Assembly (NCBI RefSeq): GCF_015354615.1
Contig: NZ_JACAVQ010000009.1
Span: forward strand, 37,991 to 101,990
Length of the DNA stretch: 64,000 nucleotides
Direction: 5' to 3'
DNA from: Aliidiomarina indica
Lineage (GTDB): Bacteria > Pseudomonadota > Gammaproteobacteria > Enterobacterales > Alteromonadaceae
Every line of letters starts with the position of its first letter. The stretch's first letter is position 1. Below are positions 34,392-42,918 of this stretch, piece by piece. The notes beneath the pieces were generated by a model that was not told the origin of the DNA, made no database searches, and saw only the letters and a list, made by a program, of their open reading frames with translations. The position numbers and the translations under genes are program-made.

Positions 34392-34772
34392 ATGCGCAAG
34401 ACCCTCATCATCAGCGGTATCCTGCTCGTACTTTGCGGGGGAGTGATCTATCTCAACCATTTCCCCTCGGCGTTTGCATTCAGTTTGAACATGGTGCCCC
34501 TGGTGGTCGCCATATCCCTAATCATGGTGTACTCACGCGTCTCTCGTTTATGGCGCTGGGTTTGCGTTATCGGAGCTGGTTTCACCCTGCTTTTACATAT
34601 GCATTTCCAACTCGCCTTACTATTTGATATTCAATCCATTCGCAGTAACGACGACATGTATAACGCAGTCGTGGTGTGGTCACCCGTTTATAGCCTCATC
34701 GTCGGTGCATTCGTCAGTGCCGCAATCTGGATCGTGCTGCGGATTAAACAAGAACGAAATGAGCGTATCTAG
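34392..34772 (+). CDS. Small four-helix inner-membrane protein of unknown function
   Basis: 126 residues with a strong AGGAG ribosome site. Four predicted membrane helices (about 4-21, 27-48, 54-77, 93-116) and a basic C-terminus (RIKQERNERI). I do not recognise a family. It is placed head-to-head with the ArsA gene and its stop codon overlaps that of the Cys-Cys-ending gene by 4 nt, so it interrupts what would otherwise be a CstA / Cys-Cys / ArsA run on the minus strand. Confidence 0.65.
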   Translation: MRKTLIISGILLVLCGGVIYLNHFPSAFAFSLNMVPLVVAISLIMVYSRVSRLWRWVCVIGAGFTLLLHMHFQLALLFDIQSIRSNDDMYNAVVVWSPVYSLIVGAFVSAAIWIVLRIKQERNERI

Positions 34773-35044
34773 CAACAGCGTATGTTATCTAACGGCGAAT
34801 GTTCCATCCCCATACGCTTGTGCCAATCGTGAAAACGCTCAAGCATGAGGGGTTGTAACTCCAAGGTGTAGAAACTGGCCGGGTTTGGAATCCCCATTAA
34901 CTCTGAGTAGACCATAAGCATAAATAAATCGTCATGATCACGCTTTGCCCGTGCAATTGCGGCACGGTAGGGGGCGTTATACGCCTCCTCCGCAAACGCA
35001 TTGGCCTTGCGCCAAAGTGCTTTAATCTTACCCAGTCGTGTCAT
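34769..35044 (-). CDS. Small protein ending in Cys-Cys (resembles the cory-CC-star family)
   Basis: A 91-residue soluble helical protein with a basic N-terminus, a conserved-looking core (NAPYRAAIARAKRDHDDLFMLMVYSELMGIPNPASFYTLELQP, split here only for description) and the C-terminal tail NIRCC directly before the stop. I recall a family named cory-CC-star for its core Tyr and terminal Cys-Cys. In E. coli the CstA partner YbdD also ends RCC, so a Cys-Cys tail beside CstA is a recurrent theme. The gene overlaps cstA by 17 nt, indicating translational coupling. Its role may be to assist CstA or to act with the ArsA ATPase; both are inference. Confidence 0.75.
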   Translation of the reverse strand: MTRLGKIKALWRKANAFAEEAYNAPYRAAIARAKRDHDDLFMLMVYSELMGIPNPASFYTLELQPLMLERFHDWHKRMGMEHSPLDNIRCC

Positions 35045-36722
35045 CAGCGACGCTCTCTTTTCCTTGCTGCTTGCGCAGTCGCGTTAGCGTGGAACCGCAT
35101 TCCAGTGCAATGAGAATGGCGGCAACGAGCACCACAATATCAAGCCCGAATAAGAACCAGTCTTGTTGCTGATAGAAAGTTCGCAATTGCAGAATAAGTG
35201 CGGCGACCGTCATCACCAACAAAAATAAAAGCGGGATTAAGGTAACGTACATGGGTCGACCATAACGTACTAGTAACACGGTAATCACTAACAGCGTTAA
35301 GCCCGCGAGCAACTGATTGGTGGTTCCGAACAACGGCCAAATGAGCAGACCACCCGCACCATCGGCACCACCGGCGCCAAAGGCTAGAAGTAGGCAGGCC
35401 CCCACCGCCAGCAACGTCGCCGGAAGCACCCGTTGCATCCAGTGAATATTATAAATCTGGCCCCATTCTTGGAAAATATAACGCTGTAAACGTAACCCCG
35501 TATCCATGGTGGTACCGGCAAAAAGCACTGCCATTACGGTGAGTAAGGTTTGCGCCAAACTTTCATTTAAGCCGATCCCATTACTTAAAATACTCGCGCC
35601 ACCACTTACAAAAGCGTTCACGCCTCCTTGCCCAAAACTATGATACACCGCCTGCCAGTCGGCTAAGGTCGCAAAGCCTGCTGCCGCAGCTATGATAGCT
35701 GCTAGCGCAAGTGAGCCCTCACCAACTGCGCCAAAATAGCCAACAAAACGGGCATCGGTTTCTTTATCCAGTTGTTTCGCCGTGGTGCCGCCGGCCACTA
35801 AACCATGGAAGCCACTAATAGCGCCGCAGGCGATGGTCACAAACAGTAAGGGCACCATTGAGGGTGTCCCTTCGGGCAATTCTGTATTGAACGCTGGTGC
35901 CACCATGTCAGGCCCTGCCAAGAGCACCGCCGCATACAGCAATATCAATCCGATAAAAAGCTGCAAACCATTGATGTAATCCCGCGGTTGTAGCAATACC
36001 CACACCGGAAGTAACGATGCAATGGCGGCATAGCCGAACAAAATAATAATCCATTGCGCTCGATCTGACAGACCAATGAAGGTTTCTGGCAGCGCCAACG
36101 GAAATACCGGGCCGAGCCCAATCAAGCTATACAGCGCGATAACACCAATAATAGATACCGCCAATAAGCCGACAAGTTTTCGATAAATCAGCTGACCGAT
36201 AATTAGGGCCACGAAAATTGCGCCCCAAACCGGTATTACAGCGCTGTTAAAGTCAACCAACAGACCGGCAATCACGACCGCAAACACCGCATTGACCATT
36301 AGCAACACGAGGAAGATAACAATCATAAATAGGCTACGGGCGCGTGCGCCCACTACATCCCCAGTGAGGGCGCCAATAGACTTGGCCTTATTGCGATTAC
36401 TGGCCCAAATGGCACCCGCATCGTGTACCCCAGCAAAGAAAATGGTACCGAGAATGACCCATAAGAACGCAGGGACCCAACCCCAAATTACCGCGATAGC
36501 CGGCCCAATAATGGGCGCTGCGCCAGCGACCGAGGTAAAGTGATGGCCCCACAGCACAAATTTGTTGGTGGGGACAAAGTCGATACCATCTTCAAACTCA
36601 TGGGCGGGAGTACGAAAGTGAGGGTCGAGTTTGTAAATTCGTTCAGCGATGAACTTGGAATACACCACATAACCCAGCGCCATGGCGCCAATACCTGCAA
36701 GCAAAACAAAAATTGCATTCAT
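35028..36722 (-). CDS. cstA: CstA-family transporter (short form)
   Basis: A 564-residue inner-membrane protein with about 16 hydrophobic segments. CstA hallmarks: VYSKFIAERIYKLDP, the FVPTNKFVLWGHHFTSVAGAAPIIGPAIAV signature region, FAGVHDAGAIWASNR, AISGFHGLVAGGTTAKQL and LFAGTTMDTGLRLQRYI. E. coli CstA, a carbon-starvation peptide/pyruvate transporter, has about 700 residues; this form lacks the C-terminal extension. It is followed by an overlapping Cys-Cys-tail gene rather than a ybdD homologue. The substrate is likely pyruvate or peptides by family. Confidence 0.9.
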   Translation of the reverse strand: MNAIFVLLAGIGAMALGYVVYSKFIAERIYKLDPHFRTPAHEFEDGIDFVPTNKFVLWGHHFTSVAGAAPIIGPAIAVIWGWVPAFLWVILGTIFFAGVHDAGAIWASNRNKAKSIGALTGDVVGARARSLFMIVIFLVLLMVNAVFAVVIAGLLVDFNSAVIPVWGAIFVALIIGQLIYRKLVGLLAVSIIGVIALYSLIGLGPVFPLALPETFIGLSDRAQWIIILFGYAAIASLLPVWVLLQPRDYINGLQLFIGLILLYAAVLLAGPDMVAPAFNTELPEGTPSMVPLLFVTIACGAISGFHGLVAGGTTAKQLDKETDARFVGYFGAVGEGSLALAAIIAAAAGFATLADWQAVYHSFGQGGVNAFVSGGASILSNGIGLNESLAQTLLTVMAVLFAGTTMDTGLRLQRYIFQEWGQIYNIHWMQRVLPATLLAVGACLLLAFGAGGADGAGGLLIWPLFGTTNQLLAGLTLLVITVLLVRYGRPMYVTLIPLLFLLVMTVAALILQLRTFYQQQDWFLFGLDIVVLVAAILIALECGSTLTRLRKQQGKESVADDTTG

Positions 36723-36831
36723 TCTGTGCGTCCATTTTTTTGTTAGGTTTCAATGCCAGAATACGTCGGGTTTGACACTAGCACGAGCGCCATTGAAAAC
36801 AGATTAGACTTTAGCAGAAGTTTCGAGCACA

Positions 36832-36861
36832 AAAAAACGGCCACTTAAATAGTGGCCGTTT
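36832..36861 (-). terminator. Rho-independent terminator of the Oar-like receptor gene
   Basis: An 11-bp stem (AAACGGCCACT / AGTGGCCGTTT) with a TAAAT loop and a run of T on the minus strand. It lies 30 nt past the stop codon. Confidence 0.92.
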
Positions 36862-36890
36862 ATCAATTGCTTTCTTCTTAACTTGGAGGC

Positions 36891-39800
36891 TTAGAAGCGG
36901 TAGCGAACACCGATTTTCGCGTTCCAAGTTGAACCGCGCGCGTTGTAACGCACTGCATCAGCTTGAGTACCGAAGCCACCGAAAGGAGGGCTGTAGATGT
37001 ACTGTCCAGTGTCTGGGTCTACCTGTACCGCGGCAAAGCGAACACCGGTATCCGAGAAGCTCACTGTGTGACGCTGGTTGTTGTCAATCATCGCCAATAC
37101 GTTACGGATATCTACGTAGATAGCACCGCGATGGTCGTTGAACAATCCTGGGATTTCCTGCTCAAAGCGGAAGTCTAGGTTCGTCAACCAAGGACCACGG
37201 TTACCTTCGTTACGTACCGCGTAGCCACCAGCGTACTGGCTCAGGTTTGCACCTTCTAACCACTCAGCTAATTGCGCATAGGTTAAGCCGCCAGCATAGC
37301 GAACGTTTGGATCGTTCGGGCCGCTTGGGATATATGGCAAGTAGTTGGTAGAAGACCACAAGTTTTGCTGTGAACCGTCACCAAATCCACGGAAGCGGAA
37401 GGTATCCAATGCGTAGCTGTATGGACGACCAGACATGCGCTCCCAGAACAGGTTGAAGTTAGACGCGTAACCCGCAAAGATTTCTGTACGGTAGTTCAAT
37501 GACGCCATCAAACGATGCTTCACTTCATACGATGCAACGCCCACAGTTGGGTGCTGTTTGTCGATCGCCGTTTGGAAGTTGTAGTTTGAGTGCGCTGTTG
37601 AAGAACCACCAGAAGTGATGTCTTTTACGTCTTGGTTAGCATAGCTGAAACGGAAGCCTAAGCCGTTGTCCCAGTTGTTACCAATACTGAAAGTTGATAC
37701 CACTGAGCGACCACCAGAAACGTTCGTTAACAAAATATCGTAACGGTTCGTGTTAAAGCCACCGATGGTGTCTGGACGTGGTCCAGCCAATGGATCCCAA
37801 CCCACATACAGAGGACGTCCGCCCATTGAAGTGACATGGTTACCATTGTCGTCAAGCAATGCAGCTTTCGCTAAGTTAGTCCACGCAACTTCACGATCTT
37901 TTTGCGTATACACAACTTCCGCTGACGCAAACCAACCATCACCCAATAATGGGATGCTTAGGTCTGAGTAGTCTAACGCTAACGCATAACGCGTGTCGTA
38001 AGGCATTTTGAAGTTTGGATCGATTGGCGTGGTGTTACCGTCGCCTGCTTGCAACGCATCACGCATTTGCTGAGGCACAGAGGTAATATCCGCGTCCTGA
38101 ACGTTGTTCAAGTTTGGCGCTGCAACGATTGTTACACCATCGTTTGAATATGCGTTTGAAATCCAAACATTGGGGCGACCACCAGAGAAGCGACCTACAC
38201 CACCGCGAACAGTAATGTTATCAGTCCACTCATAGTTGAAGCTGAAACGTGGAAGAATCAGATCCAAGCCATCCATGTTCGTGGTGTTATCAAAACCATA
38301 ACGGTCTTGGAAGTTTTGGTTGAACGCAGGACGATCATTGGACTGGAAGCGCTCGTAGCGAACACCGAAGTTCAACGTTAGATCCCAGTTCACATCCCAT
38401 GTGTTTTGCAAATATGCAGCCATGGTGCCATAGGCAAACTCAGCAGCACCGTCATTTACGTTATTGGTAAATGCGTTTTGGTATTGAATTTGTGCTGCAA
38501 ACTGGTTCTCAAAATCGTCGATGCTATCGAAGGTGTAAACACCCAACGCGTTCTGTACGAACAAGTTGAATACATCGATGTTTTGATATTCTGCACCGAA
38601 CTGGATTTGATGCTCACCTAACAGGTACTCAGCATGCAATTGCAGTTCAGTAGTCGTGGTTTCTAGATGGTTGGCGTGACGTGAACGGTCTGGACCGATA
38701 TTGATGGTACCGCCAGCGCCTGCTGGGTTCTCATCCGCAGTAAAGCGCACATCTACCTGACCCATATTCAGACCCAGTGAAGGATCCTGACCCGTGGTTA
38801 CATCTTTCACAGACGCTTTGAATTCAGTACTCAAATTTGGTGACCAGTTTGAATACAACTGCAACGCGAAGTTATCCATGGTCTGAGTACGCGTGTACCA
38901 ACGTGAATTAAGGTTCAAGTTAGTAGTACCACCGGTACGCGTATTATTCGCCGCTTCATCATCAGCACGCTGATAGGTAAATGATGCACGGTGCTCGTTG
39001 GTGATGTTCCAGTCCAATTTCACGAGTAACTTCTCGTCTTTTTGGTCTGGCTGAACGTTCCAGTCACCCGCGTCAACGCCGTACACATCGCGTGCGATTT
39101 GCTGTACGCGAGATACAACCGTTGGGTCGATCAGTTTTTGCTCAACCGCCGCAGAACCCATAGGGCCTTGATCTACTGAAGTCGGCTCACTGTAGTTTTC
39201 GTAGTTAACAAAGAAGAACAAGCGATCTTTGATGATTGGACCGCCTAAGCTGAAACCATAGGTTTCTTCTTTGTAATCAAGATTTGGACGCGCGCCACCC
39301 AAAATACGGCTTGATTTTGGATTGCCAGCGATGTCATCTGACGCGTACTCATAGAAGAAAGAGCCGCTCAGTTCGTTGGTACCAGAGCGAGTTACCGCAT
39401 TGATACGTGCACCTGAGAAGCCAGAGTAACGGGCGTTAAATGGAACCGTTTGAATTGATACCTGCTCAATCGCATCGATTGAGATAGGTGAACGGTTCGT
39501 TGGGTAACCGCCTGAGTTCAGACCGAAGTCATCATTCTGGCCGATACCGTCAACAGTAATACTGTTATAACGTGGGTTATTACCACCTACCGTGAGTGAA
39601 CGGTTATCGTCACCCAAGTCGGCAGCTAACGGGTTTTGACGCACAACATCTTTTAGGTCGCGGTCAAACGTTGGCATGTTCTGAATCTCTTGCGCACCCC
39701 AGGTGCTAGAAGAGCCAGCTTGCAACGACGTGGTGTTAATCGCGCGGCCAGTTACAGTGATACGCTCATAACGCTCTTGACGAGCATCAAGTTGTGCGTT

Positions 39801-40124
39801 TACACGGTATGTGTCACCCAACTGCAGGAAGATATCTTCCAGGGTTTTACCTTCGTATACTTCAGAGTCGATCATTACAATGTAAGGACCGCCAACACGC
39901 AGACCAGACGCGGTAAAGATACCGGAATTGTTGGTTGTTGTTGTAACTACAGTACCTGATGGAACGTGCTGAATGATAACGCGAGTATTGGCAACCACTT
40001 CACCTTGTGGTCCAACTATCTGGCCACGCATGGAGGAAGCAGTTTCCGCCATCGCAACACCAGACATTCCCAACGTAAGCGCTACTGCCGCAGCAATGCG
40101 AGTCAGTTTCGTCGTTTTAGTCAT
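36891..40124 (-). CDS. Oar-like TonB-dependent receptor with carboxypeptidase-regulatory domain
   Basis: A 1077-residue outer-membrane protein. Signal peptide ending GVAMAE (about 1-27), then a carboxypeptidase-regulatory-like beta-sandwich (about 30-115; MRGQIVGPQGEVVANTRVIIQH... GLRVGGPYIVMI), then plug (GGNNPRYNSITVDGIGQNDDFG; ARYSGFSGARINAVTRSGTNE) and a large barrel ending KIGVRYRF. This is the Oar type first named in Myxococcus, abundant in Alteromonadales and associated with protein, peptide or other large-molecule uptake. AGGAAA precedes the ATG. The leader is about 200 nt with two palindromes. Next to cstA, a role in peptide nutrition is reasonable but unproven. Confidence 0.9.
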   Translation of the reverse strand: MTKTTKLTRIAAAVALTLGMSGVAMAETASSMRGQIVGPQGEVVANTRVIIQHVPSGTVVTTTTNNSGIFTASGLRVGGPYIVMIDSEVYEGKTLEDIFLQLGDTYRVNAQLDARQERYERITVTGRAINTTSLQAGSSSTWGAQEIQNMPTFDRDLKDVVRQNPLAADLGDDNRSLTVGGNNPRYNSITVDGIGQNDDFGLNSGGYPTNRSPISIDAIEQVSIQTVPFNARYSGFSGARINAVTRSGTNELSGSFFYEYASDDIAGNPKSSRILGGARPNLDYKEETYGFSLGGPIIKDRLFFFVNYENYSEPTSVDQGPMGSAAVEQKLIDPTVVSRVQQIARDVYGVDAGDWNVQPDQKDEKLLVKLDWNITNEHRASFTYQRADDEAANNTRTGGTTNLNLNSRWYTRTQTMDNFALQLYSNWSPNLSTEFKASVKDVTTGQDPSLGLNMGQVDVRFTADENPAGAGGTINIGPDRSRHANHLETTTTELQLHAEYLLGEHQIQFGAEYQNIDVFNLFVQNALGVYTFDSIDDFENQFAAQIQYQNAFTNNVNDGAAEFAYGTMAAYLQNTWDVNWDLTLNFGVRYERFQSNDRPAFNQNFQDRYGFDNTTNMDGLDLILPRFSFNYEWTDNITVRGGVGRFSGGRPNVWISNAYSNDGVTIVAAPNLNNVQDADITSVPQQMRDALQAGDGNTTPIDPNFKMPYDTRYALALDYSDLSIPLLGDGWFASAEVVYTQKDREVAWTNLAKAALLDDNGNHVTSMGGRPLYVGWDPLAGPRPDTIGGFNTNRYDILLTNVSGGRSVVSTFSIGNNWDNGLGFRFSYANQDVKDITSGGSSTAHSNYNFQTAIDKQHPTVGVASYEVKHRLMASLNYRTEIFAGYASNFNLFWERMSGRPYSYALDTFRFRGFGDGSQQNLWSSTNYLPYIPSGPNDPNVRYAGGLTYAQLAEWLEGANLSQYAGGYAVRNEGNRGPWLTNLDFRFEQEIPGLFNDHRGAIYVDIRNVLAMIDNNQRHTVSFSDTGVRFAAVQVDPDTGQYIYSPPFGGFGTQADAVRYNARGSTWNAKIGVRYRF

Positions 40125-40189
40125 GCCGAATTTCCTGCATAGTTAGTGTGTGAGAGATTTAAGAGTAGCTTGGACGCGTAACGATACCC

Positions 40190-40208
40190 TTGGATTGTGA
40201 CAATCCAA
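40190..40208. promoter_or_regulatory. 19-bp palindrome in the leader of the Oar-like receptor gene
   Basis: TTGGATTG-TGA-CAATCCAA, perfect 8-bp arms, 66-84 nt before the ATG. It could be an operator in the leader or a weak RNA hairpin. No T run follows. Confidence 0.45.
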
Positions 40209-40327
40209 TGACTATCGCATGAACGAAACGCGCGAATTCTATTACAAATAAGAGACAGTTTCACCGATTTTTTGCCCAATTTAGCCGCTTTTTTGTTATC
40301 AATATGTAGCTACATCGATTTTGTTTG

Positions 40328-40355
40328 ATTATATATTAGTCAAACTGTATGACAA
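40328..40355 (-). promoter_or_regulatory. Promoter of the Oar-like receptor gene
   Basis: On the minus strand: -35 TTGTCA (40355-40350), a 16-nt spacer and a perfect -10 TATAAT (40333-40328). The start of transcription would fall near 40321, giving a leader of about 195 nt. Confidence 0.6.
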
Positions 40356-40487
40356 AATAATTACAAGATCTAGTTGAATAATTAATCAATTAGCATAGAA
40401 GTTGTTAAACTTTTTCTGTGTGGGCTTTTTTTACCGCTGGGCTGCGTCTATTACACTGACGCGGGTTTCAGCCACCATACCAACAAA

Positions 40488-40510
40488 CGCACGCTGATAC
40501 TCAGCGTGCG
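40488..40510 (-). terminator. Probable terminator of recQ
   Basis: A 10-bp stem CGCACGCTGA / TCAGCGTGCG with a 3-nt loop just past the recQ stop. The T tract on the minus strand is broken (TTTGTTGG), so strength is uncertain. Confidence 0.7.
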
Positions 40511-40515
40511 CTTGT

Positions 40516-42357
40516 CTAATTTCCCAAATATTCCTTTATTTCTGCAATAAACGCATCAGCGTAGCGTTCTAGCTTCACTTGCCCCACTCCGGAGATCCGC
40601 AACATCGCCTCGGGGGTGGTGGGGAGCATCAGCGCCATTTCCTGAAGGGTTACATCACTGAACACGACGAAGGGCGGCTTCTCCTCTCGCTCTGCAATGG
40701 CTTTTCGCAAGACTCGTAAACGTTTAAATAGCGCCTTGTCGTGCTGGCCACGGTCGGTCACCGTCTCGCTTTGTGTGACCGTCTGTACGCGTGGCACTGC
40801 GAGGGTCAATGCGATTTCTCCACGCAGAACCGGACGGGCTTCCTCGGTAATAATTAAGGCGCTATGGCGCCGAATGTCTTGTATTAGTAAGCCGCGATGA
40901 ATGAGTTGTCTAAGTACTGAAGTCCAATGCTCTTGGCTTTGCTCTTTGCCAATTCCCCATGTGCTGAGTTCATCATGCCGATATTGTTTTACTTTTTGTG
41001 TTTGTGCCCCGCGCAGCACTTCAACGATATAGTGCAATCCAAATTGCTGACCGGTTCGATAAACACAACTGAGCGCTTTTTGTGCATCTACTGTGCCATC
41101 GTATGAACGCGGTGGTTGCAAACATAGGTCACAATTACCGCACGCATGTTCCCGATACTCGTTAAAATAATTCAACAGCACGATGCGACGACAGGTTTGC
41201 GCTTCGGCAAACGACGTCATAGCGGAGAATTTTTGTTTTTCCACACGGGCACGGGGACTATTTTCTTGCTCATCTAACAGCCGCCAAATCCAGTTCGAAT
41301 CATTGGGTTCGTACAACATGACTGCTTCCGCCGGTGCTCCATCGCGCCCGGCCCGGCCCGTTTCCTGATAGTAGGATTCAACACTGCGCGGAATATCAAA
41401 GTGCATAACAAAGCGCACGTTGGGTTTATTAATCCCCATGCCAAAGGCCACTGTGGCGACCACCACGTCAACATCATCGCGTAAAAAGCGCTTAAGGGTG
41501 CTGTGACGCTGCTCATGGGGCAAACCTGCATGGTAGGGCGCTGCCCGCACCCCATTGCGCATAAGTGACTCGGCAATTTCTTCGGTTTTTTTCCTGCTAC
41601 CACAATAAACGATGCCGGATGCGCCCTTCTGCCGTTTCACGTACGCCAGGACTTGCTCGCGCGGCTTGAATTTCTCCTGCACTAAGTAGCGAATATTCGC
41701 CCGATCAAAGGAACCTTGCACAAGCTCAGGCGTATGCAGATGCAAACGTTCGATAATATCGTGGCGGGTCACCGCATCCGCGGTTGCGGTGAGCGCCAGC
41801 ACCGGTGTACCCGGAAGCCACTCGCGAATTTGGCCGAGCTGACCATACTCAGGACGAAAATCGTGGCCCCATTGGGAAATACAATGGGCTTCATCAACCG
41901 CGATAAGGGAAACGTCCAGTTCTGCTAAGCGTTCTCTGAAGTTCGCTTGCATTAAACGCTCCGGCGCCAGATACAACACCTTCAGTTCGCCGCGATGCAG
42001 TTTGCGAAACGTATCCATCACGTCCGCAGGCTGCATACCGGAATGCACCGCACCAGCAGCAATGCCTAATTCCTGCATTGCTGCGACCTGATCGTCCATC
42101 AGTGATACTAACGGCGAAATGACTAAGGTAACGCCAGGCAGCATTAAGGCAGGTAACTGGTAGCAGAGTGATTTTCCCGCCCCGGTAGGGAGCAGCGCTA
42201 AGGTATCTTGACGTGTGAGAACGGCACGAATAATGGCCTCTTGACCAAATCGAAAGGCATCGTAACCGAAAACATCACGCAGCTTTGCTTTCGCCTCGAC
42301 AAGTCGAGAATCTGGGGTGGCATGGGCTGTGGATAGAGATTGCACTGCTAAAATCAC
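40516..42357 (-). CDS. recQ: ATP-dependent DNA helicase RecQ
   Basis: A 613-residue 3'-5' helicase of the RecF recombination pathway. In order: Walker A LLPTGAGKSLCYQLPAL, the DEAH box AVDEAHCISQWGHDFRPEY, motif VI QETGRAGRDG, the zinc-binding Cys set (CRRIVLLNYFNE... CGNCDLC), the winged-helix domain (residues ~410-510) and a C-terminal HRDC domain (about 535-610; EMALMLPTTPEAMLRISGVGQVKLERY). Length matches E. coli (609). The start is GTG at 42357, since no early ATG exists; a GTG four codons later is possible. It is divergent from yigI, as part of the conserved recQ-yigI-rarD neighbourhood. Confidence 0.96.
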   Translation of the reverse strand: MILAVQSLSTAHATPDSRLVEAKAKLRDVFGYDAFRFGQEAIIRAVLTRQDTLALLPTGAGKSLCYQLPALMLPGVTLVISPLVSLMDDQVAAMQELGIAAGAVHSGMQPADVMDTFRKLHRGELKVLYLAPERLMQANFRERLAELDVSLIAVDEAHCISQWGHDFRPEYGQLGQIREWLPGTPVLALTATADAVTRHDIIERLHLHTPELVQGSFDRANIRYLVQEKFKPREQVLAYVKRQKGASGIVYCGSRKKTEEIAESLMRNGVRAAPYHAGLPHEQRHSTLKRFLRDDVDVVVATVAFGMGINKPNVRFVMHFDIPRSVESYYQETGRAGRDGAPAEAVMLYEPNDSNWIWRLLDEQENSPRARVEKQKFSAMTSFAEAQTCRRIVLLNYFNEYREHACGNCDLCLQPPRSYDGTVDAQKALSCVYRTGQQFGLHYIVEVLRGAQTQKVKQYRHDELSTWGIGKEQSQEHWTSVLRQLIHRGLLIQDIRRHSALIITEEARPVLRGEIALTLAVPRVQTVTQSETVTDRGQHDKALFKRLRVLRKAIAEREEKPPFVVFSDVTLQEMALMLPTTPEAMLRISGVGQVKLERYADAFIAEIKEYLGN

Positions 42358-42455
42358 CGTGGTCGTAAGTTCTGGTTAAATGGCCTGATGTGTTGTTGAC
42401 TCTCTGATCGATGCTCACTATTGTAAGCGTCCCAGCCACAGATAACCATGAGCAT

Positions 42456-42914
42456 ATGTCTTCTTCTTCGTTACTCGAGCAAATTTCTAGCTTTATGAAT
42501 GAGCAGATCCCATTTCAACAGTATTTGGGAATTGTGGTGACTCGTTTCGATGCGCAGCAATCTGAGGTTCGTTTTCGTTGGAAAGATGAGCTTGTGGGCA
42601 ATGCCCCCATGCAAATTCTCCATGGGGGCGCTACAGCAACCGCGCTTGATACTGCCGGCGGCGTCGTCATTATGGCCAGTGTGATCGAGCGTTTAAACAA
42701 AGAGCTCGGTCCTGAAGAAATTGTTCAACGTATCGCCCGCTGCGGCACCATTGATTTGCGCGTAGATTACGTACGGCCAGGCCGTGGCGAAGAATTCATT
42801 ACAACCGCCACCATTATTCGTTCCGGCAACAAGGTCGCAGTAGCACGCATGGAAATGCACAATAACGAAGGAATGCTCATCGCCTTTGGTACCGGCACTT
42901 ACATTGTAGGATAA
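42456..42914 (+). CDS. yigI: Hotdog-fold thioesterase, YigI family
   Basis: About 152 residues of a PaaI/YigI-type acyl-CoA thioesterase. The hotdog catalytic region is LHGGATATALDTAGGVVIM, with the Gly-Gly turn and the acidic residue. The long insert KELGPEEIVQRIARCGTIDLRVDYVRPG is typical of YigI. It would hydrolyse medium-chain acyl-CoAs. I chose the ATG at 42456 from the usual N-terminal length; an ATG at 42411 would add 15 residues. It is followed 4 nt later by rarD, as in related genomes. Confidence 0.87.
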   Translation: MSSSSLLEQISSFMNEQIPFQQYLGIVVTRFDAQQSEVRFRWKDELVGNAPMQILHGGATATALDTAGGVVIMASVIERLNKELGPEEIVQRIARCGTIDLRVDYVRPGRGEEFITTATIIRSGNKVAVARMEMHNNEGMLIAFGTGTYIVG

Positions 42915-42918
42915 CCAC

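Larger units (their letters stand above)
40125..40487. other. AT-rich control region of the Oar-like receptor gene
   Basis: Holds the receptor promoter (40328-40355), a 12-bp palindrome just inside the transcript (ATGTAGCTACAT, 40304-40315) and a 19-bp palindrome further downstream (40190-40208). The stretch 40360-40480 beyond the promoter shows nothing I can name. There is no gene. Confidence 0.6.

Noticed and set aside
34326..34460. Longer N-terminus for the ArsA-type ATPase
   Set aside because: It would overlap the divergent four-helix gene and its ribosome site, and the extra residues do not belong to the ATPase fold.
34769..35044. Possible selenoprotein because of the Cys-Cys tail and likeness to Sel_put-type proteins
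   Set aside because: The frame ends at a TAG directly after the two Cys codons and no in-frame TGA or SECIS-like hairpin is present.
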